Positions 53,944-62,472 of a DNA stretch of 64,000 bases are shown here, piece after piece. The position numbers and the translations under genes were made by a program. Each line of letters begins with the position of its first letter. The stretch's first letter is position 1. Source of the stretch: CBDCWQ01 sp965223435 (GTDB taxonomy: Bacteria > Myxococcota > Kuafuiibacteriia > Kuafuiibacteriales > Kuafuiibacteriaceae); the NCBI GenBank assembly GCA_965223435.1, contig CBDCWQ010000016.1, positions 36,226 through 100,225 of the forward strand, in the 5' to 3' direction. The notes under the pieces are model-generated. The model was not told where the DNA came from, searched no databases, and saw nothing but the letters and a program-made list of their open reading frames with translations.

Positions 53944-56802
53944 ATGTTCAATTTACGCACTCTTCAGATTCCCTCGCGGATGACCCGATTTGCTTTCACT
54001 GTTGTCCTGGTGTCAGCATGCGGCCATGGCGAAAGCGAATTCTACACTTCCGATAGAGTTGTCGAGGATCTCAGCGGGGTCGTTTACGCATCGCCTCGGG
54101 GTTCTGGCCTGGCGTGTACAGAGGTCGACCCATGCACTCTGCAACACATCTCAGTTCATGCACGAAAAACTGCGCCGATCGAAATACGTCTCAACCCCGG
54201 TGTCTATACTGTTCACAGTCCAAAGATGCCTTCGGCCTACGGGACAAGATTCAGGGGATTCAAAGCGGGGCTGATCATTCGAAAGAACCCAAACACGGTG
54301 GGGTCAGTCATCTTCGACGGAAGCATTCAGAATCTCAGTTGGACCAAATACAACACAGGCAGCACCGACAAACACACATTTCGAACCCCAACCGGTTCAA
54401 TCAACCATGAATTGGTGGGCTGGTTTCAGGACGATCACAAGACCTGGCACAAGCTACCGACCTACCAAAGACGGCGCGACCTTTTATCGGACGCCGGCCA
54501 TCATCGCCGAGGCACACCGGCCTCATCAATCCAAGAAGTCAAACCCCTGTACGCGGGGCCGGGCGTATGGTGGGACTCTATCAACATCAACGCGAGTGGA
54601 GCCAACCCCCGACTTGGTCTGCCTTCTGATTGCGTCAAAGACAGCAAGGGCCTAAACCGAGGTATGGGCAATGGCTGTGGCGAGAGAGCCTATGTCCGTC
54701 TATCCATGCCCCTGGCGAAAAACCTTCATGGGAAGGACTTCGGCCACCTACTCAGTTGTGCCAGAGAAAACAACTGCGATCCGGAAAAAAACAACCCGCC
54801 CCTGCGCCTTGCTTACGCGCACACCGTTGGCGGGTGCGGTGGAGGCAATAATCGATTCTATGGCCTCCATATCGCTGATTCATCCAATGTGGTTGTCCGC
54901 GATATTGACTTTAGATTTCTCGAGGTCGCGACACGATTGGTTGATACCGACAATGTCCGTTTTGACAATGTTCGCTTTCTCGTCTCACGAACTGCCATTT
55001 CTGGAAAGCGCAACAAAAACGTCCTCATCAACAACATCACCGCCGATGCGGCGATGCCACCCTGGGTCGCATGGACCGATATCAAGGGGAATGCGGCTAG
55101 ACCGACGGTCTCCGAGTTCAATCGGGTATTCAGCGAGCGCAGGGGAGAACGAAACGTTCGCTACTGTAAACCGGATGGAAAGAGTACTCTTCTTGACTTT
55201 TTTAATGGAAAATCAGGACCCGGAGCCTCTTGTTCGTTCTGGTCCGATAATATTGAGGTGCGTAATTCTCGTATGCTTCGGTCCATGGATTCCATGGGAA
55301 GCATGTTTTGTGCATCCAACATTCGTATTCACCACAACTTCATCCAGAACCGAGACGATGCTGTGCAGCTTAGCCAGAGGAGCAAATATTTGGAGTTCCA
55401 TCACAATTTGGTAGACGGCACGGCCGTGAGTTACGGCAATGCCGACGGATTAGAAAAGCCCGCCGACACCGGAAGAAAGTTTATTTACGGCAATGTCATT
55501 GTACCGCCGAAGACTCTGTGGACTCGGCGCGACCCATCCCAGCAAGTTGCCGCAAGCTACTCAGGATGGCGCTCCGGAAATGCGCTGGGATCCCACAGCA
55601 CGCCGCGCCCGGGCCGGGGCGACCCATGGAAAATCTATGGCAATACGATGGTCGTAGACAACCGCGACGTCGGGGTTAAACTCTGGAAGCAGGTAGACGC
55701 GGCCACCGGTGCCGACCACGAAGTATACAACAACATTATTGTACAAAAAGACGGTACGGCCGCTTTCGAATCGGGCTTTGACGTCAGAGCCAAAGAGCAA
55801 AAATATTCGCACAATGTTTACTGGAGGCCAGGTCATAGCACAGAGCCCATGTGGCGAAAAACGACAACCGTAGATGTTTCTAAACAACCCATCGCTTCCC
55901 ATCAATTCAGCCTTGTGGAATTCCAAAGTCTCGGCGCCGGCTGGGAATCCGTCGGCACGGTCTGGCAAGATCCCGGTTTTCGGTCATCGCCGCCAGATAC
56001 CGACCCGCGATCCCGCGACTATAGGCCGATTAAGGGCATCGGCCGTGGGAAGAACCTAACTACGTGGAAATGGCCGGGGATAGACGGCCGCACATGGCGA
56101 GGAGCCTGTTCAGGAAGTCCAAGTAACGTCAACTGCCGATTGGTCGGTGCGAGGAGCAAGCGAACGAGTGCTGCGAGGGTTGCATTTTGGGGTTTCGACA
56201 AGGAGGACCTCACGGACAATTGGCAAGCGAACAACGGCGCTTCGCTGGGCGGTACATTTGTCAAAGGGCGTTTCGGCAGTGCGCTTTCATTTTTGGCTTC
56301 TGAGTCGTCGTACCGCCGCGGTTTCGTCGTACCAGACGCAGAGCGTCTCGATGTGGGCGAAAAGCCATTCACCATCATGTCATGGATCAAGGTCGACGAT
56401 CGCGGCAAGTACGCAATCGCTGGACGCGGGTACGGTATCTCGAACAATTCCTGGAGCCTAAGAGTCTACGATGGCTTGCCGCGTGGAGAATTCATTGACA
56501 CCCGAGGTAAGCGGGTCGTTGTCCAGTCCAAGCAGGCACTAAGCAAAAACAAATGGGCGCACGTCGCCATGACCGTAGACCGTTCGTCGGCATCGGGGCT
56601 CAAACTGTACATCAATGGCACTGAAACAGAGTATGCCCGGCGCGGAGATCCACGGGGTCTTGGGGCTGTGGGGGGGGCTGGCGACTTTGGCGTAGGGAGG
56701 CTGGGCACCACCACCACCAGTCAAACCTTGGTGGGTAGCCTCGACCATGTAAAACTATTTATGCGCGTGCTCACACCGGACGAGATCCAACACGAAGACT
56801 AA
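53944..56802 (+). CDS. Beta-helix and LamG lipoprotein, polysaccharide-lyase-like
   Basis: This 952-residue protein carries a lipoprotein signal 'TRFAFTVVLVSAC' (Cys26 from ATG 53944; an in-frame ATG at 53980 would leave a shorter but still workable signal). 'VYASPRGSGLACTEVDPCTL' (about 47-66) is the usual opening of secreted parallel beta-helix proteins. The right-handed beta-helix spans about 60-600, with repeated turns such as 'SSNVVVRDIDFRFLEVATRL', 'NIEVRNSRMLRSMDSMGSMF' and 'IRIHHNFIQNRDDAVQLSQR', where D-D may bind calcium or be catalytic, as in PL6-type lyases. A LamG domain occupies about 745-950 ('KPFTIMSWIKVDDRGKYAIA', 'LDHVKLFMRVLTPDEIQ'). Its C-terminal module matches the N-terminal one of the neighbouring lyase in type. 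Probably surface-anchored glycan degradation or binding. Confidence 0.75.
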   Translation: MFNLRTLQIPSRMTRFAFTVVLVSACGHGESEFYTSDRVVEDLSGVVYASPRGSGLACTEVDPCTLQHISVHARKTAPIEIRLNPGVYTVHSPKMPSAYGTRFRGFKAGLIIRKNPNTVGSVIFDGSIQNLSWTKYNTGSTDKHTFRTPTGSINHELVGWFQDDHKTWHKLPTYQRRRDLLSDAGHHRRGTPASSIQEVKPLYAGPGVWWDSININASGANPRLGLPSDCVKDSKGLNRGMGNGCGERAYVRLSMPLAKNLHGKDFGHLLSCARENNCDPEKNNPPLRLAYAHTVGGCGGGNNRFYGLHIADSSNVVVRDIDFRFLEVATRLVDTDNVRFDNVRFLVSRTAISGKRNKNVLINNITADAAMPPWVAWTDIKGNAARPTVSEFNRVFSERRGERNVRYCKPDGKSTLLDFFNGKSGPGASCSFWSDNIEVRNSRMLRSMDSMGSMFCASNIRIHHNFIQNRDDAVQLSQRSKYLEFHHNLVDGTAVSYGNADGLEKPADTGRKFIYGNVIVPPKTLWTRRDPSQQVAASYSGWRSGNALGSHSTPRPGRGDPWKIYGNTMVVDNRDVGVKLWKQVDAATGADHEVYNNIIVQKDGTAAFESGFDVRAKEQKYSHNVYWRPGHSTEPMWRKTTTVDVSKQPIASHQFSLVEFQSLGAGWESVGTVWQDPGFRSSPPDTDPRSRDYRPIKGIGRGKNLTTWKWPGIDGRTWRGACSGSPSNVNCRLVGARSKRTSAARVAFWGFDKEDLTDNWQANNGASLGGTFVKGRFGSALSFLASESSYRRGFVVPDAERLDVGEKPFTIMSWIKVDDRGKYAIAGRGYGISNNSWSLRVYDGLPRGEFIDTRGKRVVVQSKQALSKNKWAHVAMTVDRSSASGLKLYINGTETEYARRGDPRGLGAVGGAGDFGVGRLGTTTTSQTLVGSLDHVKLFMRVLTPDEIQHED

Positions 56803-56933
56803 ACAGCAACGCATAGGTTCGAAGCCAGCCAGGCCCCGAGGAGCCAAGGGAGCGTACACGGAAGTACGTGAGCCGGCACCACAGGGCCCATGCCGCATAG
56901 TGCCTGGATCCGGACTTGTGCGTTGCTGTTTAG
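56799..56933. repeat. 135-bp element bounded by 15-bp perfect inverted repeats
   Basis: Positions 56799-56813 (CTAAACAGCAACGCA) and 56919-56933 are exact reverse complements. Inside lie further complementary pairs (GTAC at about 56856 and GTAC at about 56866; GGCCCC against GGGCCC), so a branched, cloverleaf-like fold is possible. The left arm overlaps the stop codon of the beta-helix gene. It could be a structured terminator, a small palindromic mobile repeat, or a non-coding RNA. It is not a tRNA, although it holds a T-loop-like GGTTCGAAGCC. Confidence 0.65.
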
Positions 56934-56979
56934 AGGGCAGACGGTTTGCCGAGTGTGTTTGTGGGGTGATTCAAATACA

Positions 56980-57723
56980 ATGCAAGTGAGTCGAAGGTTC
57001 GTGCAGCCGAGGATCGGAGTCCACTTCTGTGGCCCCTGGCAACAATGGCAAGAACAGCCATTTTCTGGTAGATTTGACGGGTTGGGTTGGTACGGAAATT
57101 ACTTTCTTCCCCGGATGATCAATCGGTCACTGAGCACAGAGGAATGCACTGCGCTGCGACAGAGACTGCTCTCAGAGGCACACGGTCATGTCTTGGAGAT
57201 CGGCTTTGGCTCGGGCCTAAACCTTCCGCACTATCCCAGCGCGGTGCGGAGTATTCAGGCGGTGGAGCCGTGCCAAGGCGCGCGTCGCTTGGCGAAGAAA
57301 ATGATCGAGGACTCTGGGCGAATTGTACAGTTCGCTGAGCTTGAGGACGATGCCATAGTCATGCCGTCACATTCTGTCGACCTGGTGGTCTCGACTTGGA
57401 CTTTGTGCACCATTTTGGACATCAACAGGGCTCTTCTCGAAATGCGTCGAGTTCTCAAGCCCGAGGGACGTTTTCTTTTTTTGGAGCACGGTCGCGCCGC
57501 CGAGAAAGACGTTGCAAAATGGCAAGACCGTTTGACGCCGTTTCAGAAGAAAATCGGAGGAGGATGCCACCTCAATCGCAAGATCGATCGGCTTATTCGC
57601 GAAGCACAATTCTCGATTGATAAGCTGGAAACCTTCTACACCAAAGGACCTCGAGCTTTTTCCTTTCACTATATGGGCGCAGCCTCCGTGATGGAACCCG
57701 AAGCTACGAACGGAGTCACGTAG
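56980..57723 (+). CDS. Class I SAM-dependent methyltransferase
   Basis: I start at ATG 56980, because the upstream part of the frame lies in the inverted-repeat element; the product is 247 residues. Motif I 'VLEIGFGSGLNLPHYP', motif post-I 'QAVEPCQGARRLAKKMI', 'VDLVVSTWTLCTILDINRAL', 'EMRRVLKPEGRFLFLEHGRA', 'KWQDRLTPFQKKIGGGCHLN' and a terminal 'GPRAFSFHYMGAA' match a widespread family of small UbiE/METTL7-like methyltransferases (family knowledge). 'GWYGNYFLPRMINRSL' before motif I fits the family's start region. The substrate is unknown; lipids or small thiols are common suggestions. It is convergent with the kinase gene, 60 bp apart. Confidence 0.85.
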   Translation: MQVSRRFVQPRIGVHFCGPWQQWQEQPFSGRFDGLGWYGNYFLPRMINRSLSTEECTALRQRLLSEAHGHVLEIGFGSGLNLPHYPSAVRSIQAVEPCQGARRLAKKMIEDSGRIVQFAELEDDAIVMPSHSVDLVVSTWTLCTILDINRALLEMRRVLKPEGRFLFLEHGRAAEKDVAKWQDRLTPFQKKIGGGCHLNRKIDRLIREAQFSIDKLETFYTKGPRAFSFHYMGAASVMEPEATNGVT

Positions 57724-57783
57724 AGCCAAACCAGCGCTGGCTGCAACGCGCCCTAAGCCTCCTGGAATCTTCGAGGGCTGGAT

Positions 57784-59139
57784 TCAACCCTTTGGCGTTT
57801 CGCTGGGGGGCGCCGACTGCGGCTTCGCGGGAGGCGGCGGTTCGTCGGTCCGTTGCATCTCGAAGTACACCAAGCCGGCAAAAGCCAAAAGGAACAAGAG
57901 GACGACGACGCTGAGCGCGCGGCGAACCGACCCGTTGGCTGAAGTCGATACGGTCAGGTCACCGGTCTCGTGCATCCGAAGATCGTCGGTCATCCCTTGG
58001 GCTAGATCGGCGGTTTCAACCCGGACGGAGCTCGAACGGTGTGGGTTCCCGGCGGGCTGAAGCATGCCTGCCTGAAGGGCCGGGTCCGAGAAAAGGGCGG
58101 CCTGGGGCTTGGGGCGGGCGGCCGGGGAGGCCTTCGGGCGACCCGCCGTCGGTGAGCGACGGCGCGAAGAACGGACCGCAAGCGGCGTGGCAAGCCATCG
58201 GGTCACGAGCGTCCCCATCGCCCGGCTTTTGTGCTGGAAGTGTTGGTCCATAAGCCCGGTCAGCTCGGCCTCAAGGCTGAAGCTCATGCTGCGTGACCGA
58301 AGGTAGGTATTGAGGGCAGCCGTGAAGGAGCGAACGCTTTCGAACCGGGCTTTGGGATCACGAGCAATCGCACGAAGAACAAGGTCGTCCAGGTCTCGCC
58401 CGCTTCGAACCCCCTTTGAACTTGGCTTTGGGATGCGCGCACTCAGGGCCGCAGCAATCATCTCGTCGTCGGTCGTCCCCTGGATGGCGCGCGTTTGCGT
58501 AAGAAGCTCCCACAGGATGATGCCCAACGAATAGACGTCACAACGATCGTCGATGTTCGAACCGTGCGCCAGCCGCTCAGGAGCCAGGTACGCCGGATGG
58601 CCCACCACCGCTTCTGGCCCGTGACCGGCTCGAGACATCGCCAGGGCCACACCAAAGTTGAGCAATCTGACATGCCCGCCCTTGTACGAAAACATGATGT
58701 TTTCGGGCGATATATCTCCGTGGATCAACTCGAAAGGAACAATCGCTTGTTTACGGGCGGCCCGCGCGGACTCAAGCATGGCGCCTAAACGCTGGACAAG
58801 GGCGACCGCACAAAGACGTGAAATTTGTGAGCGTGCGGTTCGAAATACGATATCGAGTGTCTCGCCCCGAACAAAATCGCTCACCAGGTAAAGCTGAGAG
58901 TCTTCTTCAAACACGCAGTAGTTTTTGGGGAGACCTGAGTCGTCGAAAAACGAGGAAGCCCGCACGAGCGCGTCGAGCTCTTTGCTCACGTAGGAATCTT
59001 GATAGCCGAGCGCCTCAATGGAGAACAGACGCTTGTCTTGGGAGTCAGCGAGACTGCGGGCCGCGTAAATTACGCCGCTTCGCATTTGCGCCCACTTCCC
59101 TAAGATTTGGTAATCGCCAACTTGAGACCCCTGTCTCAT
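57784..59139 (-). CDS. Membrane-anchored Ser/Thr kinase homologue, probably a pseudokinase
   Basis: This 451-residue protein sits behind a strong ribosome binding site (GGAGGA). The kinase fold covers about residues 8-285: the catalytic loop H140-G-D142-I-S-P-E-N147, the A-P-E motif at 186-188 and 'DVYSLGIILWEL' are intact. However, the glycine loop is absent ('GKWAQMRSGVIYAA'), the beta-3 lysine is replaced ('FSIEAL', E42), and the metal-binding DFG is NFG (N161). With two of three catalytic essentials lost it is probably a pseudokinase, though residual activity cannot be excluded. A Ser/Arg/Ala-rich linker (about 320-400) leads to one membrane helix near 410-428, then a Pro-rich tail. The H-G-D form is common in Myxococcota-type kinases. 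Confidence 0.85.
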   Translation of the reverse strand: MRQGSQVGDYQILGKWAQMRSGVIYAARSLADSQDKRLFSIEALGYQDSYVSKELDALVRASSFFDDSGLPKNYCVFEEDSQLYLVSDFVRGETLDIVFRTARSQISRLCAVALVQRLGAMLESARAARKQAIVPFELIHGDISPENIMFSYKGGHVRLLNFGVALAMSRAGHGPEAVVGHPAYLAPERLAHGSNIDDRCDVYSLGIILWELLTQTRAIQGTTDDEMIAAALSARIPKPSSKGVRSGRDLDDLVLRAIARDPKARFESVRSFTAALNTYLRSRSMSFSLEAELTGLMDQHFQHKSRAMGTLVTRWLATPLAVRSSRRRSPTAGRPKASPAARPKPQAALFSDPALQAGMLQPAGNPHRSSSVRVETADLAQGMTDDLRMHETGDLTVSTSANGSVRRALSVVVLLFLLAFAGLVYFEMQRTDEPPPPAKPQSAPPSETPKG

Positions 59140-59455
59140 TCAGAATCCTCCAAAGAGCCGAAGCCCCACTTTAAGTTTTCCTTATGAATCGGACAAGTTA
59201 AATCACGCGGCGGTCTCGACCAAGCACGCCGATAGGTGGCGCGTTCATGAAAAACGTTCGAGTATGCAATTTCCATTTCGGCAATGAAATACAGCAGGTG
59301 CGACATACGGTGGCCTCATATGTCCAAGAACGATAAATACGCCGAGGGGTTTCCAGCGAAAACGGGTGAGGACTGTGCGCCCTTTTCGCCTCTGAGCGAC
59401 AGGTTGTCATCCGTGCACCACTCGAAAATCGTTGGACCCATCAGGATGACTTTCC
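59140..59455. other. Intergenic region without a visible gene
   Basis: The region upstream of the kinase gene and downstream of gloB. Short frames on both strands look random. The kinase promoter should lie here, but I cannot pick a clear -35/-10 pair. Confidence 0.4.
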
Positions 59456-60235
59456 TTACGAAAAAGCGTCTTTTAGGCGCCGAACCACGGCCATCACCGC
59501 CACCGGATCTTGACCGCGGACACCCGGCTCGATGGCTTTCACGCTCGCCACCAGTTCCGGCTGATCAACCCGCAAAAACGGATTGTACGTCCACTCTTCA
59601 TTGAGGCTCGTGGGCACCGAAGGCAAACCGCGGGCACGCGCAGCCATCACGTCGCGCGTTTTGTTTGCAATCGCCAAATTATCGGGCTCGAGGGTGGCGG
59701 CAAAACGGAGATTCTTGAGCGCATACTCGTGGCCGCAATAGAGCAAAGTTGATCTGGGAAGGGCTCCAAAAACCCGGAACAGCGCATCAAACATCTGGGC
59801 CGCGGTCCCTTCCGTAAAACGCCCGCAACCCCCGACAAACAGGGTATCGCCGGAGAACAGGGCCGGTCCAAACAGGTACGCAACGTGACCTCGGGTGTGG
59901 CACGGCACCAAAAGAACACGCCCCTCAAGCGTCCCCACCGAAACCTGGTCACCCGCGTCCAAAAAGCGATTGATGCCCGGTATCCGTTCGCGATCTCGCG
60001 CATAGCCCGCAACCTCGAGGCCCGGTATGGCGCGAAGCAATGCCTCGTTGCCGCCGGTGTGGTCCCAATGGTGGTGGGTGTTCAAGATCTTGGTGAGCCG
60101 CACTTGGGCGCGAGATACGGCATCGAGAACCGGTTCGACCTCACCCGGATCTACGATGGCCGCTTCGCCGGTGGTGTCGTCAATAATCAAATAGCCATAG
60201 TTATCGCGGAGCAGGGGCACCGGCAGGATACGCAT
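59456..60235 (-). CDS. gloB: Glyoxalase II (hydroxyacylglutathione hydrolase)-like metallo-beta-lactamase fold hydrolase
   Basis: I prefer ATG 60235 (AGGAG upstream) over a TTG at 60262; the product is 259 residues. The metal-binding T-H-H-H-W-D-H-T-G-G-N motif, 'VPCHTRGHVAYLF', 'GDTLFVGGCGRF' and 'LLYCGHEYALKNLRFA' are the hallmark motifs of glyoxalase II, which hydrolyses S-D-lactoylglutathione to lactate and glutathione. The C-terminal part ('SLNEEWTYNPFLRV') matches the substrate-binding domain, and the length fits the family (250-260). It is the last gene of a three-gene minus-strand operon with yjbQ-like and cytochrome genes. Confidence 0.9.
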   Translation of the reverse strand: MRILPVPLLRDNYGYLIIDDTTGEAAIVDPGEVEPVLDAVSRAQVRLTKILNTHHHWDHTGGNEALLRAIPGLEVAGYARDRERIPGINRFLDAGDQVSVGTLEGRVLLVPCHTRGHVAYLFGPALFSGDTLFVGGCGRFTEGTAAQMFDALFRVFGALPRSTLLYCGHEYALKNLRFAATLEPDNLAIANKTRDVMAARARGLPSVPTSLNEEWTYNPFLRVDQPELVASVKAIEPGVRGQDPVAVMAVVRRLKDAFS

Positions 60236-60270
60236 CTTGGTGTAGGGACTCCTCGAGACCAATGGTCACC

Positions 60271-60756
60271 TCAACCCCGGGTTTCTGAGGCTCCTGCGCG
60301 CGGTGGACATCCTTCACCGAGAATCGAAACCTCCACGACCCGCTTATGAGGCGCATGCCGATGCTCCCACAGAAACAGTCCCTGCCAGGTCCCGAGGCTG
60401 AGCGCGGATCCCCGGACCGGAATGCTCAAGCTCGTGGCCGTCAAAACGGACCGCACGTGTGAAGGCATATCATCGGGGCCCTCTTCGGTGTGGCGAAACC
60501 TGGGATCCCCGTCAGGGACCAAGTCGGTCATAAAGCGCTCCAAATCCCGAAGCACATTGGGGTCTGCGTTCTCGCTGATGAGCAAAGAGGCACTCGTGTG
60601 CCGGATGAAGACGTGGGCAACACCTTCAGACACTTCGCTCGCCCGAACGATCTGGTCGACCTCCTGGGTGATATCGACCAGCGCCCGTCCGGACGTCCTG
60701 ACCCGCAACTGACGAAAGCAGCCTCGCACGCGCAGCCCCATTCGCACACGAATCAA
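60271..60756 (-). CDS. YjbQ/UPF0047 family protein
   Basis: This 161-residue protein has 'HVFIRHTSASLLISENADPN', 'RHTEEGPDDMPSHVRSVLT' and 'LSLGTWQGLFLWEHRHAPHK', all signature segments of the YjbQ (UPF0047) family, whose E. coli member has weak thiamine-phosphate synthase activity (family knowledge). Its start is probably TTG 60756, overlapping the TGA of the cytochrome gene by 3 bp; ATG 60741 is an alternative. gloB follows 35 bp downstream. It has nothing unusual in length, and the conserved His and Glu residues are present. Confidence 0.9.
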   Translation of the reverse strand: MIRVRMGLRVRGCFRQLRVRTSGRALVDITQEVDQIVRASEVSEGVAHVFIRHTSASLLISENADPNVLRDLERFMTDLVPDGDPRFRHTEEGPDDMPSHVRSVLTATSLSIPVRGSALSLGTWQGLFLWEHRHAPHKRVVEVSILGEGCPPRAGASETRG

Positions 60757-61124
60757 CCAAAATAAACCCTAATCGTCATCCAGAAACGCGGGCCCGGCCG
60801 GGCCCCGCCGCTATCGGATGAACATCCGATCACCGGGGTATGCACATACTGCGACACACCCGCGTGCGACGGACCCATGACGTCCACGGAGTGCGGGTGG
60901 CAACCCACGCACGAAAAATCGCGAAACGTGTCGAACGGACCGTGACAATCGTTGCAGTCGATCACATCGTGGGGGCCAGGACCGATAGGAAAACCGTGCA
61001 ACGCTTTTGTCGTCGCGGTGAAGGCGAAATCAGGTCCTTCCTGCTGACACCCGAGGGTCCATACCAAACCGCCCCAAAGCCACCACCAGCCAGAAGTCTT
61101 CACTGCAACCATCATAGTGGGCAC
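60753..61124 (-). CDS. Small CXXCH cytochrome c-like lipoprotein
   Basis: This 123-residue protein starts 'MPTMMVAVKTSGWWWLWGGL' with a lipobox W-T-L-G-C (Cys26). Two c-type heme motifs lie close together, C-N-D-C-H near residue 57 and C-V-G-C-H near 72, with extra His residues ('HGFPIGPGPH', 'SHAGVSQYVH') that could serve as axial ligands, as in multiheme c-type cytochromes. After 'YVHTP', where a third motif would be expected in such proteins, the sequence turns into 'VIGCSSDSGGARPGPRF' with only one Cys. The tail may be degenerate. A hairpin (ATCGGATG/CATCCGAT, about 60814-60831) lies inside this tail. It overlaps the yjbQ-like start and is co-transcribed with it. Confidence 0.7.
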   Translation of the reverse strand: MPTMMVAVKTSGWWWLWGGLVWTLGCQQEGPDFAFTATTKALHGFPIGPGPHDVIDCNDCHGPFDTFRDFSCVGCHPHSVDVMGPSHAGVSQYVHTPVIGCSSDSGGARPGPRFWMTIRVYFG

Positions 61125-61268
61125 CTACGCTAGGAGCCATGCGCCACATCACGCTTGCTGACGATGCCGCAACCCGCACCTAAGAGCCTACACCTCTTTT
61201 GCTTGACTACATCAAGAACCAAAAAATGTAACGCCGACGAACCCAAACAAGAGAGTGCCCATGCCGCC

Positions 61269-62379
61269 TCAAGCGCTCTGGCCCGACTTGAGAAGATACG
61301 CCTCCATAAATGCATCAAGGTCGCCGTCAAGCACCGCGTCGAGGTTGGCGCTTTCGTGACCGGTCCGGTGGTCTTTCACCATGCGATAAGGGTGGTTGAC
61401 GTAGGAGCGAATCTGCGAACCCCATTCGATTTTGAGTTTCTCGGCGCCGATCTTGGAACGCTCCTCGCTCTGAACGGCTTCCAGGTAATCGTACAGCCTC
61501 GACATGAGAATCTTTCGAGCGGTCGAGCGGTTTTTGTGCTGACTTCGCTCCGTCTGACACTGCACCACAATCCCGGTTTCGAGATGGGTCAGTCGAATGG
61601 CCGATTCGGTCTTGTTCACGTGCTGCCCGCCCGCACCGCTGGCGTGAAAGCGGTCTTCGCGGACTTCCTTTTCCCAATCGATATCGACCTCAACCGCGTC
61701 GTCGAGCTCCGGAAACACGCGAACCGCAGAAAAGGCCGTGTGGCGACGGCTGTTGGAATCAAACGGGGAAATTCGGACCAAACGATGAACGCCGCCTTCG
61801 GGCCTGAGCCACCCATAGGCCCAATCACCGCGAACGATCAGCGTGACCCCTTTCACCCCCACTTCTTCGCCGGGCTGAAAATCGGCCTGCTCCACCGAAA
61901 ACCCGCGCCGCTCACACCACCGCACATACATACGAAGCAACATGTCAGCCCAGTCTTGGGCATCGGTGCCCCCTGCGCCCGCGTGAACCTCGAGGATGGC
62001 GTTTGCAGAGTCGTGATCCCCCGACATCATGCGTCGGAGCTCCAGCTGCCCAAGCGCCTGGCCGGCAGCCTTCAGAAGGCCAGACACCTCGTCCTCTACG
62101 GAGTCGTCGCCAGCCTCTTGCCCGAGCTCAACCAGAACCTCGGCGTCTTCCAACTGCTTGGCCTCCGCGTCGAGCGTCCGCACCACGCCCTCGAGGCGCA
62201 CCCGCTCTCGCTGAAGCTTCTCGGCCCTATCGCGTTGGTCCCAAAACCCAGGCTGAGCCGCCATGGCGTCCAATTCAAGCAAGCGTTTTTGCTTACCCGC
62301 AACGTCAAAGATGCACCCGAAGCACGTCCAGACGTTGCTTAAGCGAGGAAAGTTCGCCCACCAGTTCCGCCAAAGCCAT
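61269..62379 (-). CDS. prfB: Peptide chain release factor 2, programmed +1 frameshift
   Basis: RF2 recognises UGA and UAA stop codons and triggers peptide release. Translation starts at ATG 62379 and reads 24 codons (MALAELVGELSSLKQRLDVL...) to a TGA at 62307-62305. A +1 shift at CTTTGAC continues into the 345-residue main frame ending at 61269, for a total of 369 residues. The main frame has the stop-codon recognition motif S-P-F ('VRISPFDSNSRRHTAFSAVR') and the catalytic G-G-Q ('FHASGAGGQHVNKTESAIRL'). This is the classical RF2 autoregulation: low RF2 makes ribosomes pause at the TGA and shift. The stimulating Shine-Dalgarno-like element is CGGGTG, weaker than the usual AGGGGG. It is divergent from coaD with 93 bp between. 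Confidence 0.95.
62304..62310 (-). promoter_or_regulatory. Programmed frameshift site CTTTGAC of prfB
   Basis: Read on the minus strand the heptamer is CTT-TGA-C. Zero-frame reading stops at TGA; slipping by +1 reads GAC and enters the RF2 body at 'DVAGKQKRLLEL'. A GGG-containing Shine-Dalgarno-like stretch lies 3-4 bp upstream of CTT. Confidence 0.9.
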
Positions 62380-62472
62380 AGGCGCACGTACCACACAATC
62401 GACGGTGAGCCACCTCCCTTTCGAGCCCCATAGGCTTTGACTTTCTAGAGCGCACCGAGGGAGCGTGAGCCG

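Noticed and set aside
56799..56933. tRNA-like gene
   Set aside because: A GGTTCGAA segment resembles a T-loop, but there is no acceptor stem or anticodon arm in tRNA spacing.
57731..57740. Terminator between methyltransferase and kinase genes
   Set aside because: CCAGCGCTGG is a short palindrome without a T run; too weak to call.
61155..62342. 395-codon plus-strand frame opposite prfB
   Set aside because: A shadow of prfB; no sensible protein.
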